From Bdellovibrio sp. 28-41-41 (GTDB lineage: Bacteria > Bdellovibrionota > Bdellovibrionia > Bdellovibrionales > Bdellovibrionaceae): DNA of 47,900 nt. Under the pieces are notes generated by a model that ran no database searches, had not been told where the DNA came from, and saw nothing but the letters and a program-made list of their open reading frames with translations. Both the position numbers and the translations under genes were made by a program. The stretch is taken from contig NCGL01000020.1 in assembly GCA_002256935.1 (NCBI GenBank), positions 1-47,900 of the forward strand, written 5' to 3'. Position 1 is the stretch's first letter; each line of letters opens with the position of its first letter. Below are positions 33,478-42,871 of this stretch, piece by piece.

Positions 33478-34148
33478 CGTCCACCTCGCAAGAATTTATA
33501 TAGCATGGGATTTGAAAACACGATTTTCAGTGTTTTTAAAAGGAACAGAGGGAAGAAATGCCACAGAATGCTAAGGCGGCATTTCCTCTAAACTGGCTTC
33601 TAGTATGTTTTTCGAGGTCAGCGCAACTCGCTTCTTGCACGAAACAAAGTGATGCTAAGGCGACGATTTTAAAAGCACAAATATGCTGTCAATAATTATT
33701 TCTTACAATGTTTTGTAACTGTGATTTTGTCACACGCATTACAGCAGCCACTTTTTAACAATTGCTGTTGAATTATTAGGTTTGCAATCGCATCAGTGAA
33801 CTGAAATATTATATATTTTCTCCACTGATTCAGCATTCTTTCCGCATCGATTTGGCAACCATTTGCCCTTCTAGATCTTTTAATGTTTTGTAGTTTTCAA
33901 TGGCTTCTGAGCATTTCTCTATTTGATTTTCCGATCAGACTCACTGTCGCTCTTTATCTAAAATTTACTAACTCTAAAAAACAAGAAAGAGCTCAATAGA
34001 AACGATGGTTGCGAAGCCTGGCGGTTATTTCGCCGTTGGTCCGATTAGGAATGCTCAGGTCAGATGACCTTAAATTCGTTTTAATGAATTGTTTTCTGGA
34101 CTATCGAAAAACAAATCATTCATTTAAAATGAAATAAATGGAGGAATG
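33478..34148. other. Long intergenic region without protein genes
   Basis: About 670 bases with no coding frame worth naming, AT-rich with several local structures. AGAGG...AAATGCC (33547-33562) pairs with GGCATTT-CCTCT (33578-33589). The 11-mer ATGCTAAGGCG occurs at 33568 and 33652. TGTGA-TTTTG-TCACA (33720-33734) is a CRP-like palindrome with a five-base spacer instead of six. It could hold a small RNA or the control region of the small gene at 34149, but no promoter or terminator is clear. Confidence 0.45.
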
Positions 34149-34400
34149 ATGAGGATAAAGACTTTGTTATTATGCTTAGGACTACTTTTAGCTGGAACTT
34201 CTTTTGCTAAAGAAAAATCAAAACATCAATCAAGCGAGAGGCTACCAGCAGGTGATAGACAATGGCCCGCTGAGAGTATTACCGTAATTGGGAATAATGG
34301 AAGACACGTCTTTTATGAGATTAAACGAGGATCTGTGACTTGCTATGCGATCGGCGATAATCATTCTGAGGCTGGCACTGCAATTTCATGTGTTAAATAA
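34149..34400 (+). CDS. Small exported protein of unknown function
   Basis: 83 residues (84 if the ATG one codon earlier is used; 34149 has better spacing to GGAGG). Signal peptide MRIKTLLLCLGLLLAGTSFA, then a mature part of about 60 residues with two Cys (VTCYAIGDN, AISCVK) that may form a disulphide. Ends in Lys. No family recognised. Followed by a roughly 200-base gap in which I see no gene. Confidence 0.65.
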   Translation: MRIKTLLLCLGLLLAGTSFAKEKSKHQSSERLPAGDRQWPAESITVIGNNGRHVFYEIKRGSVTCYAIGDNHSEAGTAISCVK

Positions 34401-34602
34401 TTAGTCGCCCACAAACCCCTGCCTATTTTCCGGAAGCCGCCTTCACTTCCTTAGCTTTCCTGACCAGACGATATCGAGAATAATTCCGGCGGTTAAATCA
34501 ATCAGGTCTTTGGACTATTGGCCCTTATTTCAGAAACCCGTATGCAAAATTGTAAGATCAGACCCTAGTCTATCCATTTTATACGACACGGAAAGGCAAC
34601 GG

Positions 34603-35454
34603 CTACTTAGAAATCCACTCACAATCTTTGACCATTTTCATCTTAGGACACAGTTCGCTTTTCAAAAATACCGTTCGCTGTGTCCACTCACCACTTAAAT
34701 TACATGAATAGCGAATACACTGCTGAGATTCCTGAACAAACGCACAGGCGCTTAGAACTCCGTTTGGGTTTTTACAGATATACTTGGAACTATCGATCGC
34801 GGCCTTTTTGACCTGCTTCTTTTTGGCTTCCGCTGCCTTCTTAACTGATGAAGTCCACAGATTCGTATCTAGTAGGAGCGGCTTATCGATTTTATGTTTT
34901 TCCATTTTTAATTTTGGAATCTTGCGATCATTGAGTAAAAAATCGTAAGCGATATCACCATCGACCAACTCAGCTTGAAAAACTAATTTTGTTGCTTCCA
35001 GCGTCGACATCTCTCGATCATCAGAATCTATTTGTACCACCTGAGGCTTTGATAAAATTTCGAACATAGTGCTTTTGGCTTTCAAATCATGCTCTGCTAA
35101 AAAGTCACCCGGCGTGATTCTAAATTTAAAAAATGTTGGAACCTGGAATGTCAGATCCGTCGCTTCTGCTTTTACATAAATTCGTCCAGATACCAGCTGC
35201 AAGACGGAATCATTGTATCTAACCAAACTGTTTTTAAATACTTTTAAATACAAATGTCCCGTTTTGAAAATCATCGCCTCTGTGTTGCCCGTCTCGATCT
35301 GATTAAACCTCTCGAACTCCCAGAAGGGGGCATTTTTCAAAGACGAACCGTTAACCTTCACGCCTTTGAACGACGGTGTAGTTAAAGTCCATGCCGACTC
35401 TTCAGCGATGACACAAACAGCGATCAGCAAAACTACCATCAAATTGCGAATCAT
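34603..35454 (-). CDS. Exported FecR-like protein
   Basis: About 283 residues from the ATG at 35454, whose bases overlap the stop of the upstream glycosyltransferase (ATGA); an ATG five codons earlier is also open. A signal peptide (MIRNLMVVLLIAVCVIAEESA) leads into a beta-rich region resembling the FecR/LysM-associated fold (about 45-160, with TGHLYLKVFKNSLVRYND and LVSGRIYVKAE). A Lys/Ala-rich stretch (about 195-215) and a Cys-rich tail with five Cys (YICKN, SACAF, QCIRYSC, ELCPK, DCEW) follow. It may act in envelope sensing or attach to peptidoglycan; function not established. Confidence 0.7.
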   Translation of the reverse strand: MIRNLMVVLLIAVCVIAEESAWTLTTPSFKGVKVNGSSLKNAPFWEFERFNQIETGNTEAMIFKTGHLYLKVFKNSLVRYNDSVLQLVSGRIYVKAEATDLTFQVPTFFKFRITPGDFLAEHDLKAKSTMFEILSKPQVVQIDSDDREMSTLEATKLVFQAELVDGDIAYDFLLNDRKIPKLKMEKHKIDKPLLLDTNLWTSSVKKAAEAKKKQVKKAAIDSSKYICKNPNGVLSACAFVQESQQCIRYSCNLSGEWTQRTVFLKSELCPKMKMVKDCEWISK

Positions 35455-36230
35455 TTCTGTTGCTCCCATAATTTAGCATGCTTCAAAAATACCGAATACG
35501 CCGACCCCACAGCAATAACAAAACCAGGCACCCCGTCCAGGAATCCGCGTTTGTAGAAATAATTTTCAACAAACTTCACCCACGGTTTTGTCACTAGCCT
35601 AAACAACGAGAATTTGGATTTCTTTTCCTTGAACAAGTGCTGAGCCTGAAGGCTCGAATACTTATCGTTCGTAATTACCTGGTGACTGATCGAATTGAAT
35701 ACATAGTGCTGGATGGGAGTTTTAAATTTCGATGTTTGCGGCGATACTACTTTTTCGTGAATGCCGGCCTGATCCCATTTAGAATGTTTGCGATTAAACA
35801 GTCGCAACTGATAATCAGGGTACCAGCCGCCGTAACGTATCCAGCGACCTAAATAGAATGAAATTCTAGGCAACAAGTAACCCGTTTGCGCGCTCAGTGT
35901 TTCAAACTGTTCAAGGATCTCTGCCTGCAGTTCCGGCGACAATCGTTCGTCTGCATCTAAACTCAGCACCCAGTCATATTTGGCTAACTCTACGGCTTTG
36001 TTTTTTTGCGGCCCAAACCCTAACCAAGATTGCTCGTAAAAACGCGCTCCGGCCTGGGTAGAAATCTCTTTAGTTTTGTCTTTAGAAAAACTATCTAAGA
36101 CCACAATATCACTCGCGAAAGGGACGGAGTCAATACAGGCCTTTAGGTTCTTTTCTTCGTTCAAAGTGATAACCACTAAACTCAGTGGCAGCTTAGCTGG
36201 TAGATTAGCTGGAAGACTATCTATAGACAT
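35451..36230 (-). CDS. Family 2 glycosyltransferase (WaaE/KdtX-like)
   Basis: 259 residues. LSLVVITLNEEKNLKACI is the nucleotide-sugar-binding start of the GT-A fold, VVLDSFSKDKT the first acidic strand and SLDADERLS (about 92) the metal-binding DxD. The middle LGRWIRYGGWYPDYQLRLFNR and AGIHEKV segments match the WaaE-like lipopolysaccharide core glucosyltransferases. No signal peptide, cytoplasmic face. Overlaps the FecR-like gene (ATGA). Likely adds a sugar to lipopolysaccharide core or a related glycan. Confidence 0.88.
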   Translation of the reverse strand: MSIDSLPANLPAKLPLSLVVITLNEEKNLKACIDSVPFASDIVVLDSFSKDKTKEISTQAGARFYEQSWLGFGPQKNKAVELAKYDWVLSLDADERLSPELQAEILEQFETLSAQTGYLLPRISFYLGRWIRYGGWYPDYQLRLFNRKHSKWDQAGIHEKVVSPQTSKFKTPIQHYVFNSISHQVITNDKYSSLQAQHLFKEKKSKFSLFRLVTKPWVKFVENYFYKRGFLDGVPGFVIAVGSAYSVFLKHAKLWEQQK

Positions 36231-36323
36231 GACATAACTGTCTCAACAGTTATTCAGCTTGTCAAATGCACGACCAGCTATTTATTCTAGTGAGAGCCTA
36301 CTTTTTTCCCTAAGGGAGTCTAT

Positions 36324-36950
36324 ATGAAATATCTATTACTTTGCCTGACTTTTTTAATTGCTCCAATGATATCTAAGGCCAACTATTTATCGATCGGCGA
36401 ATCAGGAGAAGTTATCAATCCGGGATCTTACCGCGTGGGTGGCTCTCTTCAATCTTTGTCGGCAGGAAACGGCGGCGTGAACGTCGGTGGTTTTCTAGAT
36501 GCGGGGTGGAGAGATGATTTATCTAGCCGCTTTTTATTTGCCGTCGGCAGTGTTGAATATCAAATGGGCGCAACGATGAAATACATTCCGTTTCCTGACG
36601 TAGGCAATCAACCAGCACTTGGAATCCGCAGTGCTCTTTGGCTCAGCCGTTATGATGACACCAGCGTTACAACAATTCAATTTGCGCCGATGGCTAGCAA
36701 AAAAATCAATGTTCAAAAAGGAAATCTGACCAGCTATGTAGCCGTACCTATCAACTTTGTGGCCATGAAAAATCATAATGACTCTGGCGCCCAATTCACG
36801 GTCGGCGCGGAATACAATCACCCAGATATTCCAAATGTGTTTTTTGCCGGCGAATTGCAGTTAAACTTAAACAAATCAGAGTCAGGCTTGTGTTTATTTG
36901 CTAGCATCCCTTTTGATAACAATTCTGGTTTCAAAAGACGGACTAAATAG
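36324..36950 (+). CDS. Predicted outer-membrane beta-barrel protein
   Basis: 208 residues with a signal peptide (MKYLLLCLTFLIAPMISKA) and alternating beta-strand sequence with many Gly, Ser and aromatics (NVGGFLDAGWRDDLSSRFLFAVG, ALGIRSALWLSR, QFTVGAEYNH, FAGELQLNLNKS). Size suits an eight-stranded barrel. AAGGGAG precedes the ATG. Lies eight bases before mreB and is likely co-transcribed with it. Confidence 0.65.
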   Translation: MKYLLLCLTFLIAPMISKANYLSIGESGEVINPGSYRVGGSLQSLSAGNGGVNVGGFLDAGWRDDLSSRFLFAVGSVEYQMGATMKYIPFPDVGNQPALGIRSALWLSRYDDTSVTTIQFAPMASKKINVQKGNLTSYVAVPINFVAMKNHNDSGAQFTVGAEYNHPDIPNVFFAGELQLNLNKSESGLCLFASIPFDNNSGFKRRTK

Positions 36951-36958
36951 GAGTTTCT

Positions 36959-37996
36959 ATGTTCTCGTGGTTTAAAGACGATACAACGGCTGCCGATATT
37001 TATATCGATCTTGGCACTGCAAATACAGTTATCAGTGTACGCGGTAAAGGTGTCGTCGTTAACGAGCCGAGCATCGTTGCTCAAGTCGTCACTAGCAATC
37101 AGAAACGAAAAATCATCGCTGTCGGCAAAGAAGCGAAAGAAATTGCAGACAAGCAAACCGGTAATATCGTTATTCAAAAACCAATCAAAGATGGCGTTAT
37201 CGCGGATTTTGATTCCGCTGAATATTTATTAAAATATTTTTTAAATCATCCACGCGTAAAAATTCACTACCCGTCTCCACGAGTGGTAATCTCTCTTCCT
37301 TTTGGAGTAACCGAAGTGGAAAAGAAAGCTGTCGTTACAGCCTGTAAAAAAGCAGGCGCTAAGAAAGTTTTTCTAATCGATGAGCCTATGGCCGCAGCGA
37401 TTGGTGCGGGTTTAAAAATCAAATCACCTATTGGCTCGATGATCGTTGATATCGGCGGCGGAACAACTGAAGTTGCCGTTATCGCGCTCGCGGACATTGT
37501 TTATTGCGAAGCTATTCGTGTTGGTGGTCATAAAATCGATGCCGACATTGTTCAATACTTTCGACGTTATAAAAATATCGTCATTCCAGAATCTCAGGCT
37601 GAGTTTTTGAAAATCTCTATCGGAACTGCCGTTCCTAAAAAAGATATTCAGACAGCGATGCTGACTGGCCGTGATGTCGACACTGGACTTCCGACATCGA
37701 TGGAAATCACATCGGAACAAGTGGGCCTAGCAATGAATGATTCTCTTCAGGAGATCATCAATGCAATTCACAAAGCGCTAGAAAACACGCCTCCTGAATT
37801 GGTATCTGATATTATCGATCAAGGAATTTGGCTTGCGGGTGGCGGTGCTTTGATTCGTGATTTTAACTTAAGAATTCAAAATGAAATCAGACTTCCCGTG
37901 AATATCGCGGACTCTCCCCTAGTAGCCATTGCCAAAGGCGGCGAAAAGGTCCTTAACGATCCTTCATTGCTTGAAAAAATTCAGCTAGAGATTTAA
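36959..37996 (+). CDS. mreB: Rod-shape actin homologue MreB
   Basis: 345 residues. Bacterial actin that forms membrane-bound filaments and directs side-wall growth. Phosphate-1 motif IDLGTANT near the N-terminus, phosphate-2 MIVDIGGGTTEVAV (about 161), EPMAAAIGAG and the adenosine motif LAGGGALIRDF (about 297) are intact. The N-terminal MFSWFKDD could be the membrane-targeting helix. mreC, mreD and rodA do not follow, so this is probably a second, stand-alone MreB of the kind known in Bdellovibrio. TAGGAG precedes the ATG. Its end overlaps the converging gene by four bases. Confidence 0.93.
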   Translation: MFSWFKDDTTAADIYIDLGTANTVISVRGKGVVVNEPSIVAQVVTSNQKRKIIAVGKEAKEIADKQTGNIVIQKPIKDGVIADFDSAEYLLKYFLNHPRVKIHYPSPRVVISLPFGVTEVEKKAVVTACKKAGAKKVFLIDEPMAAAIGAGLKIKSPIGSMIVDIGGGTTEVAVIALADIVYCEAIRVGGHKIDADIVQYFRRYKNIVIPESQAEFLKISIGTAVPKKDIQTAMLTGRDVDTGLPTSMEITSEQVGLAMNDSLQEIINAIHKALENTPPELVSDIIDQGIWLAGGGALIRDFNLRIQNEIRLPVNIADSPLVAIAKGGEKVLNDPSLLEKIQLEI

Positions 37997-39156
37997 TAAA
38001 TTGGACAGAATGGCTGGTACGATTCCAGCCCCCATCTTTGCAACATATTGGCGTTCGGGTCAGATACGATTTTACCATCTTCCAAAGCTTTAAATATTTC
38101 AGCCAATCTTAGAAATGGTTTCGCCGGTAAGCTTGTCTCAACAGTGCAATCATCATCCGGAATTTCCATTAAGAATGTCGACAATAAGCTTTTCTTAGAC
38201 TCTTGAGACGTTGCCGACCAATTCGATGACTTTGTCATATTTTTTAACTCGACAAAGTACTTCTTTAATTTCTCATCGCGAATGTATGTGCTGTAGCCAT
38301 CGAATGCGCCCGCGCCAAAACATGAACTCCCAATTTTGCTTTTAGCAACAAAAGCATCGGCGACAAGGACGGTGCGCTCTCTTGAAAAGAAACACAAATT
38401 TCCTTTGATACGACTGATATGTCGCTCAAACGGTTCGACCTTAAGTTGAAGTTTTTGGATTAGTTTCTCTTGGTACAGAATAAAATCGCCGGCAGAGGAC
38501 TCGCCGATCTTAAATTGTTCTAGTGATTTTTTTTGAGAGTTGTTTTGCTGACTAGTTATAAATGCGCGGAAGCCATCCGAATATTTTTTAGTATCTTGAG
38601 GAATGTAGAATGGAAATCCATAATGATTAAATAACAAGCGCTGTTCACGCGGAACTGTTGAACTTAACGTTTGCGTAACACCATATTGATCAAGACCGGT
38701 GATCTGGTATGAATGTATCCCAGGGCTTACGTAGACAATGCCGGCGCGGACAGCCTCGCGGCTGATATCTATTGGATATGTGTCTCGACTTAATGTTCGC
38801 GTGTCCGTCACATCAAAAACGTAATTCAAATAGCTTCTGAAACGCGCTACGGGATCCGCAATGTGATCAAAAGACGATAGCGACTGGTCCACTCTAGTTC
38901 CATCATAGCGATGAAAATCGACGGGCAATCCATTTTGAAATGCATAGAATGCGCGCATTGCATACGAAGCATCGGCGCAGTCTGTTTTTAAACCAAACAA
39001 CTGACTTTCCGGATTCGTAAAGACGTCATTGGTCCAATACTGACTAACCCATTCAGAATAGGCATCCTCATTGGATTCATCCCAATCGGCTTTAACGGTC
39101 CAGACGACCGCGGGCAACTGCAATGCTAGGAAAAGAATCGCGAATAGCCATTTCAC
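37993..39156 (-). CDS. Exported protein with possible papain/transglutaminase-like fold, last gene of the secreted-protein operon
   Basis: About 387 residues from the GTG at 39156, whose bases overlap the stop of the upstream gene (GTGA); an ATG seven codons earlier is open but has no ribosome site. Signal peptide (MKWLFAILFLALQLPAVVW). TDCADASYAMRAFYAFQNGLP places a Cys at the start of a helix, and SPGIHSYQITGLDQYG places a His in a beta-strand, the order of a papain-like (NlpC or transglutaminase) Cys-His site; a third residue cannot be assigned. This is a weak structural guess. Three further Cys occur in the C-terminal half. Sixth of six exported proteins in the operon. Confidence 0.7.
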   Translation of the reverse strand: MKWLFAILFLALQLPAVVWTVKADWDESNEDAYSEWVSQYWTNDVFTNPESQLFGLKTDCADASYAMRAFYAFQNGLPVDFHRYDGTRVDQSLSSFDHIADPVARFRSYLNYVFDVTDTRTLSRDTYPIDISREAVRAGIVYVSPGIHSYQITGLDQYGVTQTLSSTVPREQRLLFNHYGFPFYIPQDTKKYSDGFRAFITSQQNNSQKKSLEQFKIGESSAGDFILYQEKLIQKLQLKVEPFERHISRIKGNLCFFSRERTVLVADAFVAKSKIGSSCFGAGAFDGYSTYIRDEKLKKYFVELKNMTKSSNWSATSQESKKSLLSTFLMEIPDDDCTVETSLPAKPFLRLAEIFKALEDGKIVSDPNANMLQRWGLESYQPFCPIY

Positions 39157-39731
39157 TGGGAAATCTCGGTGTTCCATTTAGTTTGATACGTGATCTGTCC
39201 GTAGGTGCCTCTGCAAATATACAGCAAAGGATTTAGATCTGTTTCGACCAAAAGAAATGCTTTTTGAGTTTCAGCTGGGCAGCTGCTTAAGAAACGTTTT
39301 CTAGCATTTTCGTATTTTTCGTCTGACTGTGTGTCTTCAAACAAATTCAAAATCGCATTTTCATCGACCATGCGCAGTTCATCGTTTTTAATTCTTCCGA
39401 ACACTTCAATCCAGTTTAAATTATTTTTTGCTAACGAAAACAACTTCGAGAAATCATTGAACAAGGCAAACACATTTAGATTTCGTGAGGTTACACAACC
39501 TTCACACGAGTCCGTGTTCACAAGGCATGAATCCGCCCCGCAGTATTCCTGGCATAAACTCGGCTTGTCACCACGACACGTAACAAAGTAGCCGATATTC
39601 AGCTCGCCGCCGTCACTGGCAAACGACTTTTTAGAGAACGTAAACGGAACGCCACCAAAATTCAAATCCAGATTTAAGGACTGAGCTACGGAATAAAAAC
39701 TTAGAAGCAATACCATTAAAACGTATTTCAT
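39153..39731 (-). CDS. Small exported Cys-rich protein of unknown function
   Basis: 192 residues. Signal peptide MKYVLMVLLLSFYSVAQS. A cluster of seven Cys (VTCRGD, LCQEYCGADSC, DSCEGC) at about 50-80 suggests a disulphide-stapled or metal-binding module; CPAET and YICRG follow later. The ATG overlaps the stop of the upstream 846-residue gene (ATGA) and its own stop overlaps the next start, so translation is coupled on both sides. No family recognised. Confidence 0.75.
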   Translation of the reverse strand: MKYVLMVLLLSFYSVAQSLNLDLNFGGVPFTFSKKSFASDGGELNIGYFVTCRGDKPSLCQEYCGADSCLVNTDSCEGCVTSRNLNVFALFNDFSKLFSLAKNNLNWIEVFGRIKNDELRMVDENAILNLFEDTQSDEKYENARKRFLSSCPAETQKAFLLVETDLNPLLYICRGTYGQITYQTKWNTEISQ

Positions 39732-42268
39732 TCAGATCTCCGTGCGCAGCTTGGTACAGATCGCGGAATGCCTATGTAACTCGGTTTTTTACCTTTTACA
39801 CACATGATAGGTACGCGCGTTTCTTTTTCGCAACCATCAAACTTTACCCACGCATCTGTATACGAATCACCATTAGACATACCCGAATCGCTCGAATTCC
39901 ACAGGCTGCCATCCTTAACTTTCACTCCCGTTTTACTTTCAAGTTCTGAAATCGTGTACGACAAACAAATGTTTTCCATACACTTAGCGCCATTCATTAA
40001 CTCGTACATACACGAATCGGGAATCGAGTTGTATTTAACATACGCCTCTTTTACGTATTCTGGATTTACTTTTAACTCGATTGGTTGATTCACTGGATTT
40101 TCATCATCTTTGAAGTAGCTTACAAGGCTGGCGATAAAACGAATTCCAAAACGAAAGACGTTGTAATGATTCGTCACTGCAGTGATAGCGACTTCTTCAA
40201 AGTTCAGCATACACGCGCCACACGCCGCTATTTCTTTCGACTGGTTCGTTTGCAATTCTAAATTGTTAGAAACCACCTGACCATCAGCGTTTCGGATACA
40301 GCCCTGAAATGTAATGCCCTTGAAAAGCAATCCCATGTTCGGCTGCTTAATCTTACTCGTATTGGAAACACTGACATAGCAAGGCGCTTTAGCTAGCTGG
40401 CCCAAATCCAAGAACACAGTCGTTGAAATAGTCTTTTGATCAAACTGAGGATCAAACTTAATTTTTCTATTCTCAAACAACTGTGAAAAGCTAACTAATT
40501 TTTTGGTGTCAAAATCTAAATCTAGGTAAATCGGAAGCATCGTTACACCAGAAATCACCGAGCTCACCAAATCAGAAACTAAGTTTTTCTTACGCAGCTG
40601 GCTTTGCTGCCAAGGATCGAACAATCCGCACGCAACATCGGCACCTAGGTAATTTTGCGAAACTGTCTCGTTAGCCAATTTATTCCTAGAGACACCTTTG
40701 TAAAGCGCCACTTGATATACGTTAACCATGTCTTCCATGATGTTACGCGTACACTCAACCGCCGTTTCACAGACCACATCATCTTTCAAACGAACGTAGG
40801 CATTACGGCTTGAATTTTGAACTTGCGACGTAGCAGACGATGCATTTTGGAATTCGATGGGCAATGTGTATTGAGTCACCGTTTGAAACCATTTTCTAGC
40901 GGGAACTGAATCGCCCATATTAAACGAATTTGGCGACAGCATTTGTGCTTTAAGACTATTTTCTACGTGTTCGCAGTAGGGCGCCAAAGATTGAATGTAC
41001 GTTAAACCTTTAAAAAATAAATCCTCAGGGCGTTGATTTAAAGCACTGACTTCATTCAATCCAGACACTTGGAATTTAGAAATAGAAATCTCTTTAGCAA
41101 ACGGGCTTAAATCTGGGCGTACTATTTTATTCACTTCTGCACAGAGCGTGTAAACTTCAGGCTTGATATTCGCTTCTGCGAATGACGGAGATAAGTCTTT
41201 CAATAATTGATCGGCGTTTTTTTGATTAAATACGACAGCCAAGTTACGGATCGATTTATACAATTGAAAATTCGACTGATGGCGAATTTTCATCAATGAC
41301 ATTAGTTCCGCGCGTGTGTTTGTATTTGTTGACGCCTTTTGTTCTGGTGGACGAAGACGTTCATCAAATGTGCTTAACTGACCCTTCATAATTTCATTAG
41401 CCATCAAATATGTACTTTGAAAGCTGCCCTTACGAAGAGTCGTTTTTAACTGAGAGATATTTAAGAAATCCGTATCGCACTCGGGACGACTGATTGAATA
41501 ACAACCATCGGCCATCAATGTTACAATTTCATCGACGGCAAAGCTGCGTATGATTTCTTGATTTTGCAAAACAGGATGAGTCCACTTCTGAGCCCAGAAC
41601 AGACTTAAATAAATTTTAAATGATCTCCAGAACTCAAAACCCGTTTGGTTCCAGTTCTCCGTATCTTTCAGATCAAACTTTAACACTACATCGGGTTTTT
41701 TTTTAGTTTCACCCGAGAAAATTTTTTCACAGTTATCGATGTATGAGCCCTTATCTAAGTAAGCCACCGCCAGTTCTTCTAGATCACTCGCATTAGGAGT
41801 TTTAGTTGAAAACAACATCGGTAGAGATTTTTTAATCCAAGTACATTGTACTTGAGATTTTTGGACCTGAGAATTTTCTGGAGAAGATTGATCGATTTTT
41901 TGCTTATACTGCAAAACAAGATTTTTAAATTCAGGACAGTTTAAACTCTGCCCACATGATTTCAGCTGAGCTTCCGAAATGATAGGAAGCTCATTCGCCA
42001 GCATCAATTCCATGATACGCTTTGAAAGGAAAAAACTGCGTGCATGTAACTGCTGCCATGTCTTTGTAACCAGCTCTAGATTGTCTATTCCGGCTTCACG
42101 TGCCCATTTTGTGGCGGCACGACCGCTAGCAAAACCATCCACAAACATATAAGCACTTTTCGCAGGAATTGTAGACTGGCGAGCACATAAATTCGGACTG
42201 GAGAAGTACAGATTACTATCTGCTAGAAGAATCAGAGGGAGGAATATCAACAGAAACAACGGCTTCAT
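39728..42268 (-). CDS. Large exported protein of unknown function
   Basis: 846 residues, the largest of the operon. Signal peptide MKPLFLLIFLPLILLADS. The body is mixed, with a helical N-terminal third (about 25-320, RAATKWAREAG and similar), a middle region with Cys pairs (VVCETAVECTRN), a beta-rich C-terminal third with the paired AACGACMLNFEEVAI, and a Cys-rich end (CMYELMNGAKCMENICLSY, SCARRSE). About 20 Cys in all. Strong ribosome site AGGAGG before the ATG. I recognise no domain. Its size and position suggest it is the main structural or scaffold part of the set. Confidence 0.75.
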   Translation of the reverse strand: MKPLFLLIFLPLILLADSNLYFSSPNLCARQSTIPAKSAYMFVDGFASGRAATKWAREAGIDNLELVTKTWQQLHARSFFLSKRIMELMLANELPIISEAQLKSCGQSLNCPEFKNLVLQYKQKIDQSSPENSQVQKSQVQCTWIKKSLPMLFSTKTPNASDLEELAVAYLDKGSYIDNCEKIFSGETKKKPDVVLKFDLKDTENWNQTGFEFWRSFKIYLSLFWAQKWTHPVLQNQEIIRSFAVDEIVTLMADGCYSISRPECDTDFLNISQLKTTLRKGSFQSTYLMANEIMKGQLSTFDERLRPPEQKASTNTNTRAELMSLMKIRHQSNFQLYKSIRNLAVVFNQKNADQLLKDLSPSFAEANIKPEVYTLCAEVNKIVRPDLSPFAKEISISKFQVSGLNEVSALNQRPEDLFFKGLTYIQSLAPYCEHVENSLKAQMLSPNSFNMGDSVPARKWFQTVTQYTLPIEFQNASSATSQVQNSSRNAYVRLKDDVVCETAVECTRNIMEDMVNVYQVALYKGVSRNKLANETVSQNYLGADVACGLFDPWQQSQLRKKNLVSDLVSSVISGVTMLPIYLDLDFDTKKLVSFSQLFENRKIKFDPQFDQKTISTTVFLDLGQLAKAPCYVSVSNTSKIKQPNMGLLFKGITFQGCIRNADGQVVSNNLELQTNQSKEIAACGACMLNFEEVAITAVTNHYNVFRFGIRFIASLVSYFKDDENPVNQPIELKVNPEYVKEAYVKYNSIPDSCMYELMNGAKCMENICLSYTISELESKTGVKVKDGSLWNSSDSGMSNGDSYTDAWVKFDGCEKETRVPIMCVKGKKPSYIGIPRSVPSCARRSE

Positions 42269-42299
42269 ATTCCTCCTTTCAAAAGGCTAGAAAAAACAA

Positions 42300-42860
42300 T
42301 TAGTTAGTCAAACGTTGGCCACAGTTATTTTGGCTTGGTTTAACAGTCGCAAGTACAGCCAAAGCTGTTTTAACTGCATCGGGAGTTGGCATGTCTTCGC
42401 CCTTCTTCCAAGCTGCAAAAACCTTGCTCACGTACTCTTGAGATGCCATCAAATGTTGATAGGTCTCGATAATACGGTAAGTTCCTTCAGGAACATACCG
42501 AGTACATTTGAAATTAGAGTATGTCAGAGTGATTGCTAAGCCGTAATATTGCTCAGAATTAGAACCACTGTAGATATTGATTCCACCGCCATTGCCGCTG
42601 CTGTAGTTAGGACCTTCGCCTGCGCCAACAGAAACTTTAACTTCGTAACCTTTACCGCCATCTACGAAAAGCGTGCAGCCATTCACGGCATCACATTTCA
42701 TTTTCACACCTTCAGTCACCTTTTGTTCTACTTTAGCTACTGTGCCTAAAGCCGGAGTTGAAGATTGCGAATCAGCCAAAGTATCTGCACCCAGCGCATC
42801 TAACCCTGACGATTGAGCAAAAGCAGCTGATGTAATCAAAAGCGCTAATAGAGTTTTCAT
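42300..42860 (-). CDS. Small exported protein of unknown function
   Basis: 186 residues from the ATG at 42860, which has AAGGAGG seven bases upstream; the longer frame to 42881 runs into the preceding gene. Signal peptide MKTLLALLITSAAFAQ. The mature part has Ser/Gly-rich strand-like segments (GGKGYEVKVSVGAGEGPNY, NGGGINIYSGSN) and four Cys (MKCDA, GCTLF, KCTRY, NCGQ). Unlike its neighbours it is rich in small residues. Separated from the next gene by 31 bases. No family recognised. Confidence 0.75.
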   Translation of the reverse strand: MKTLLALLITSAAFAQSSGLDALGADTLADSQSSTPALGTVAKVEQKVTEGVKMKCDAVNGCTLFVDGGKGYEVKVSVGAGEGPNYSSGNGGGINIYSGSNSEQYYGLAITLTYSNFKCTRYVPEGTYRIIETYQHLMASQEYVSKVFAAWKKGEDMPTPDAVKTALAVLATVKPSQNNCGQRLTN

Positions 42861-42871
42861 TTGTGGCCTCC

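Noticed and set aside
33720..33734. TGTGA-TTTTG-TCACA as a CRP binding site
   Set aside because: Spacer is five, not six, bases and no gene start is nearby; retained only as a note.
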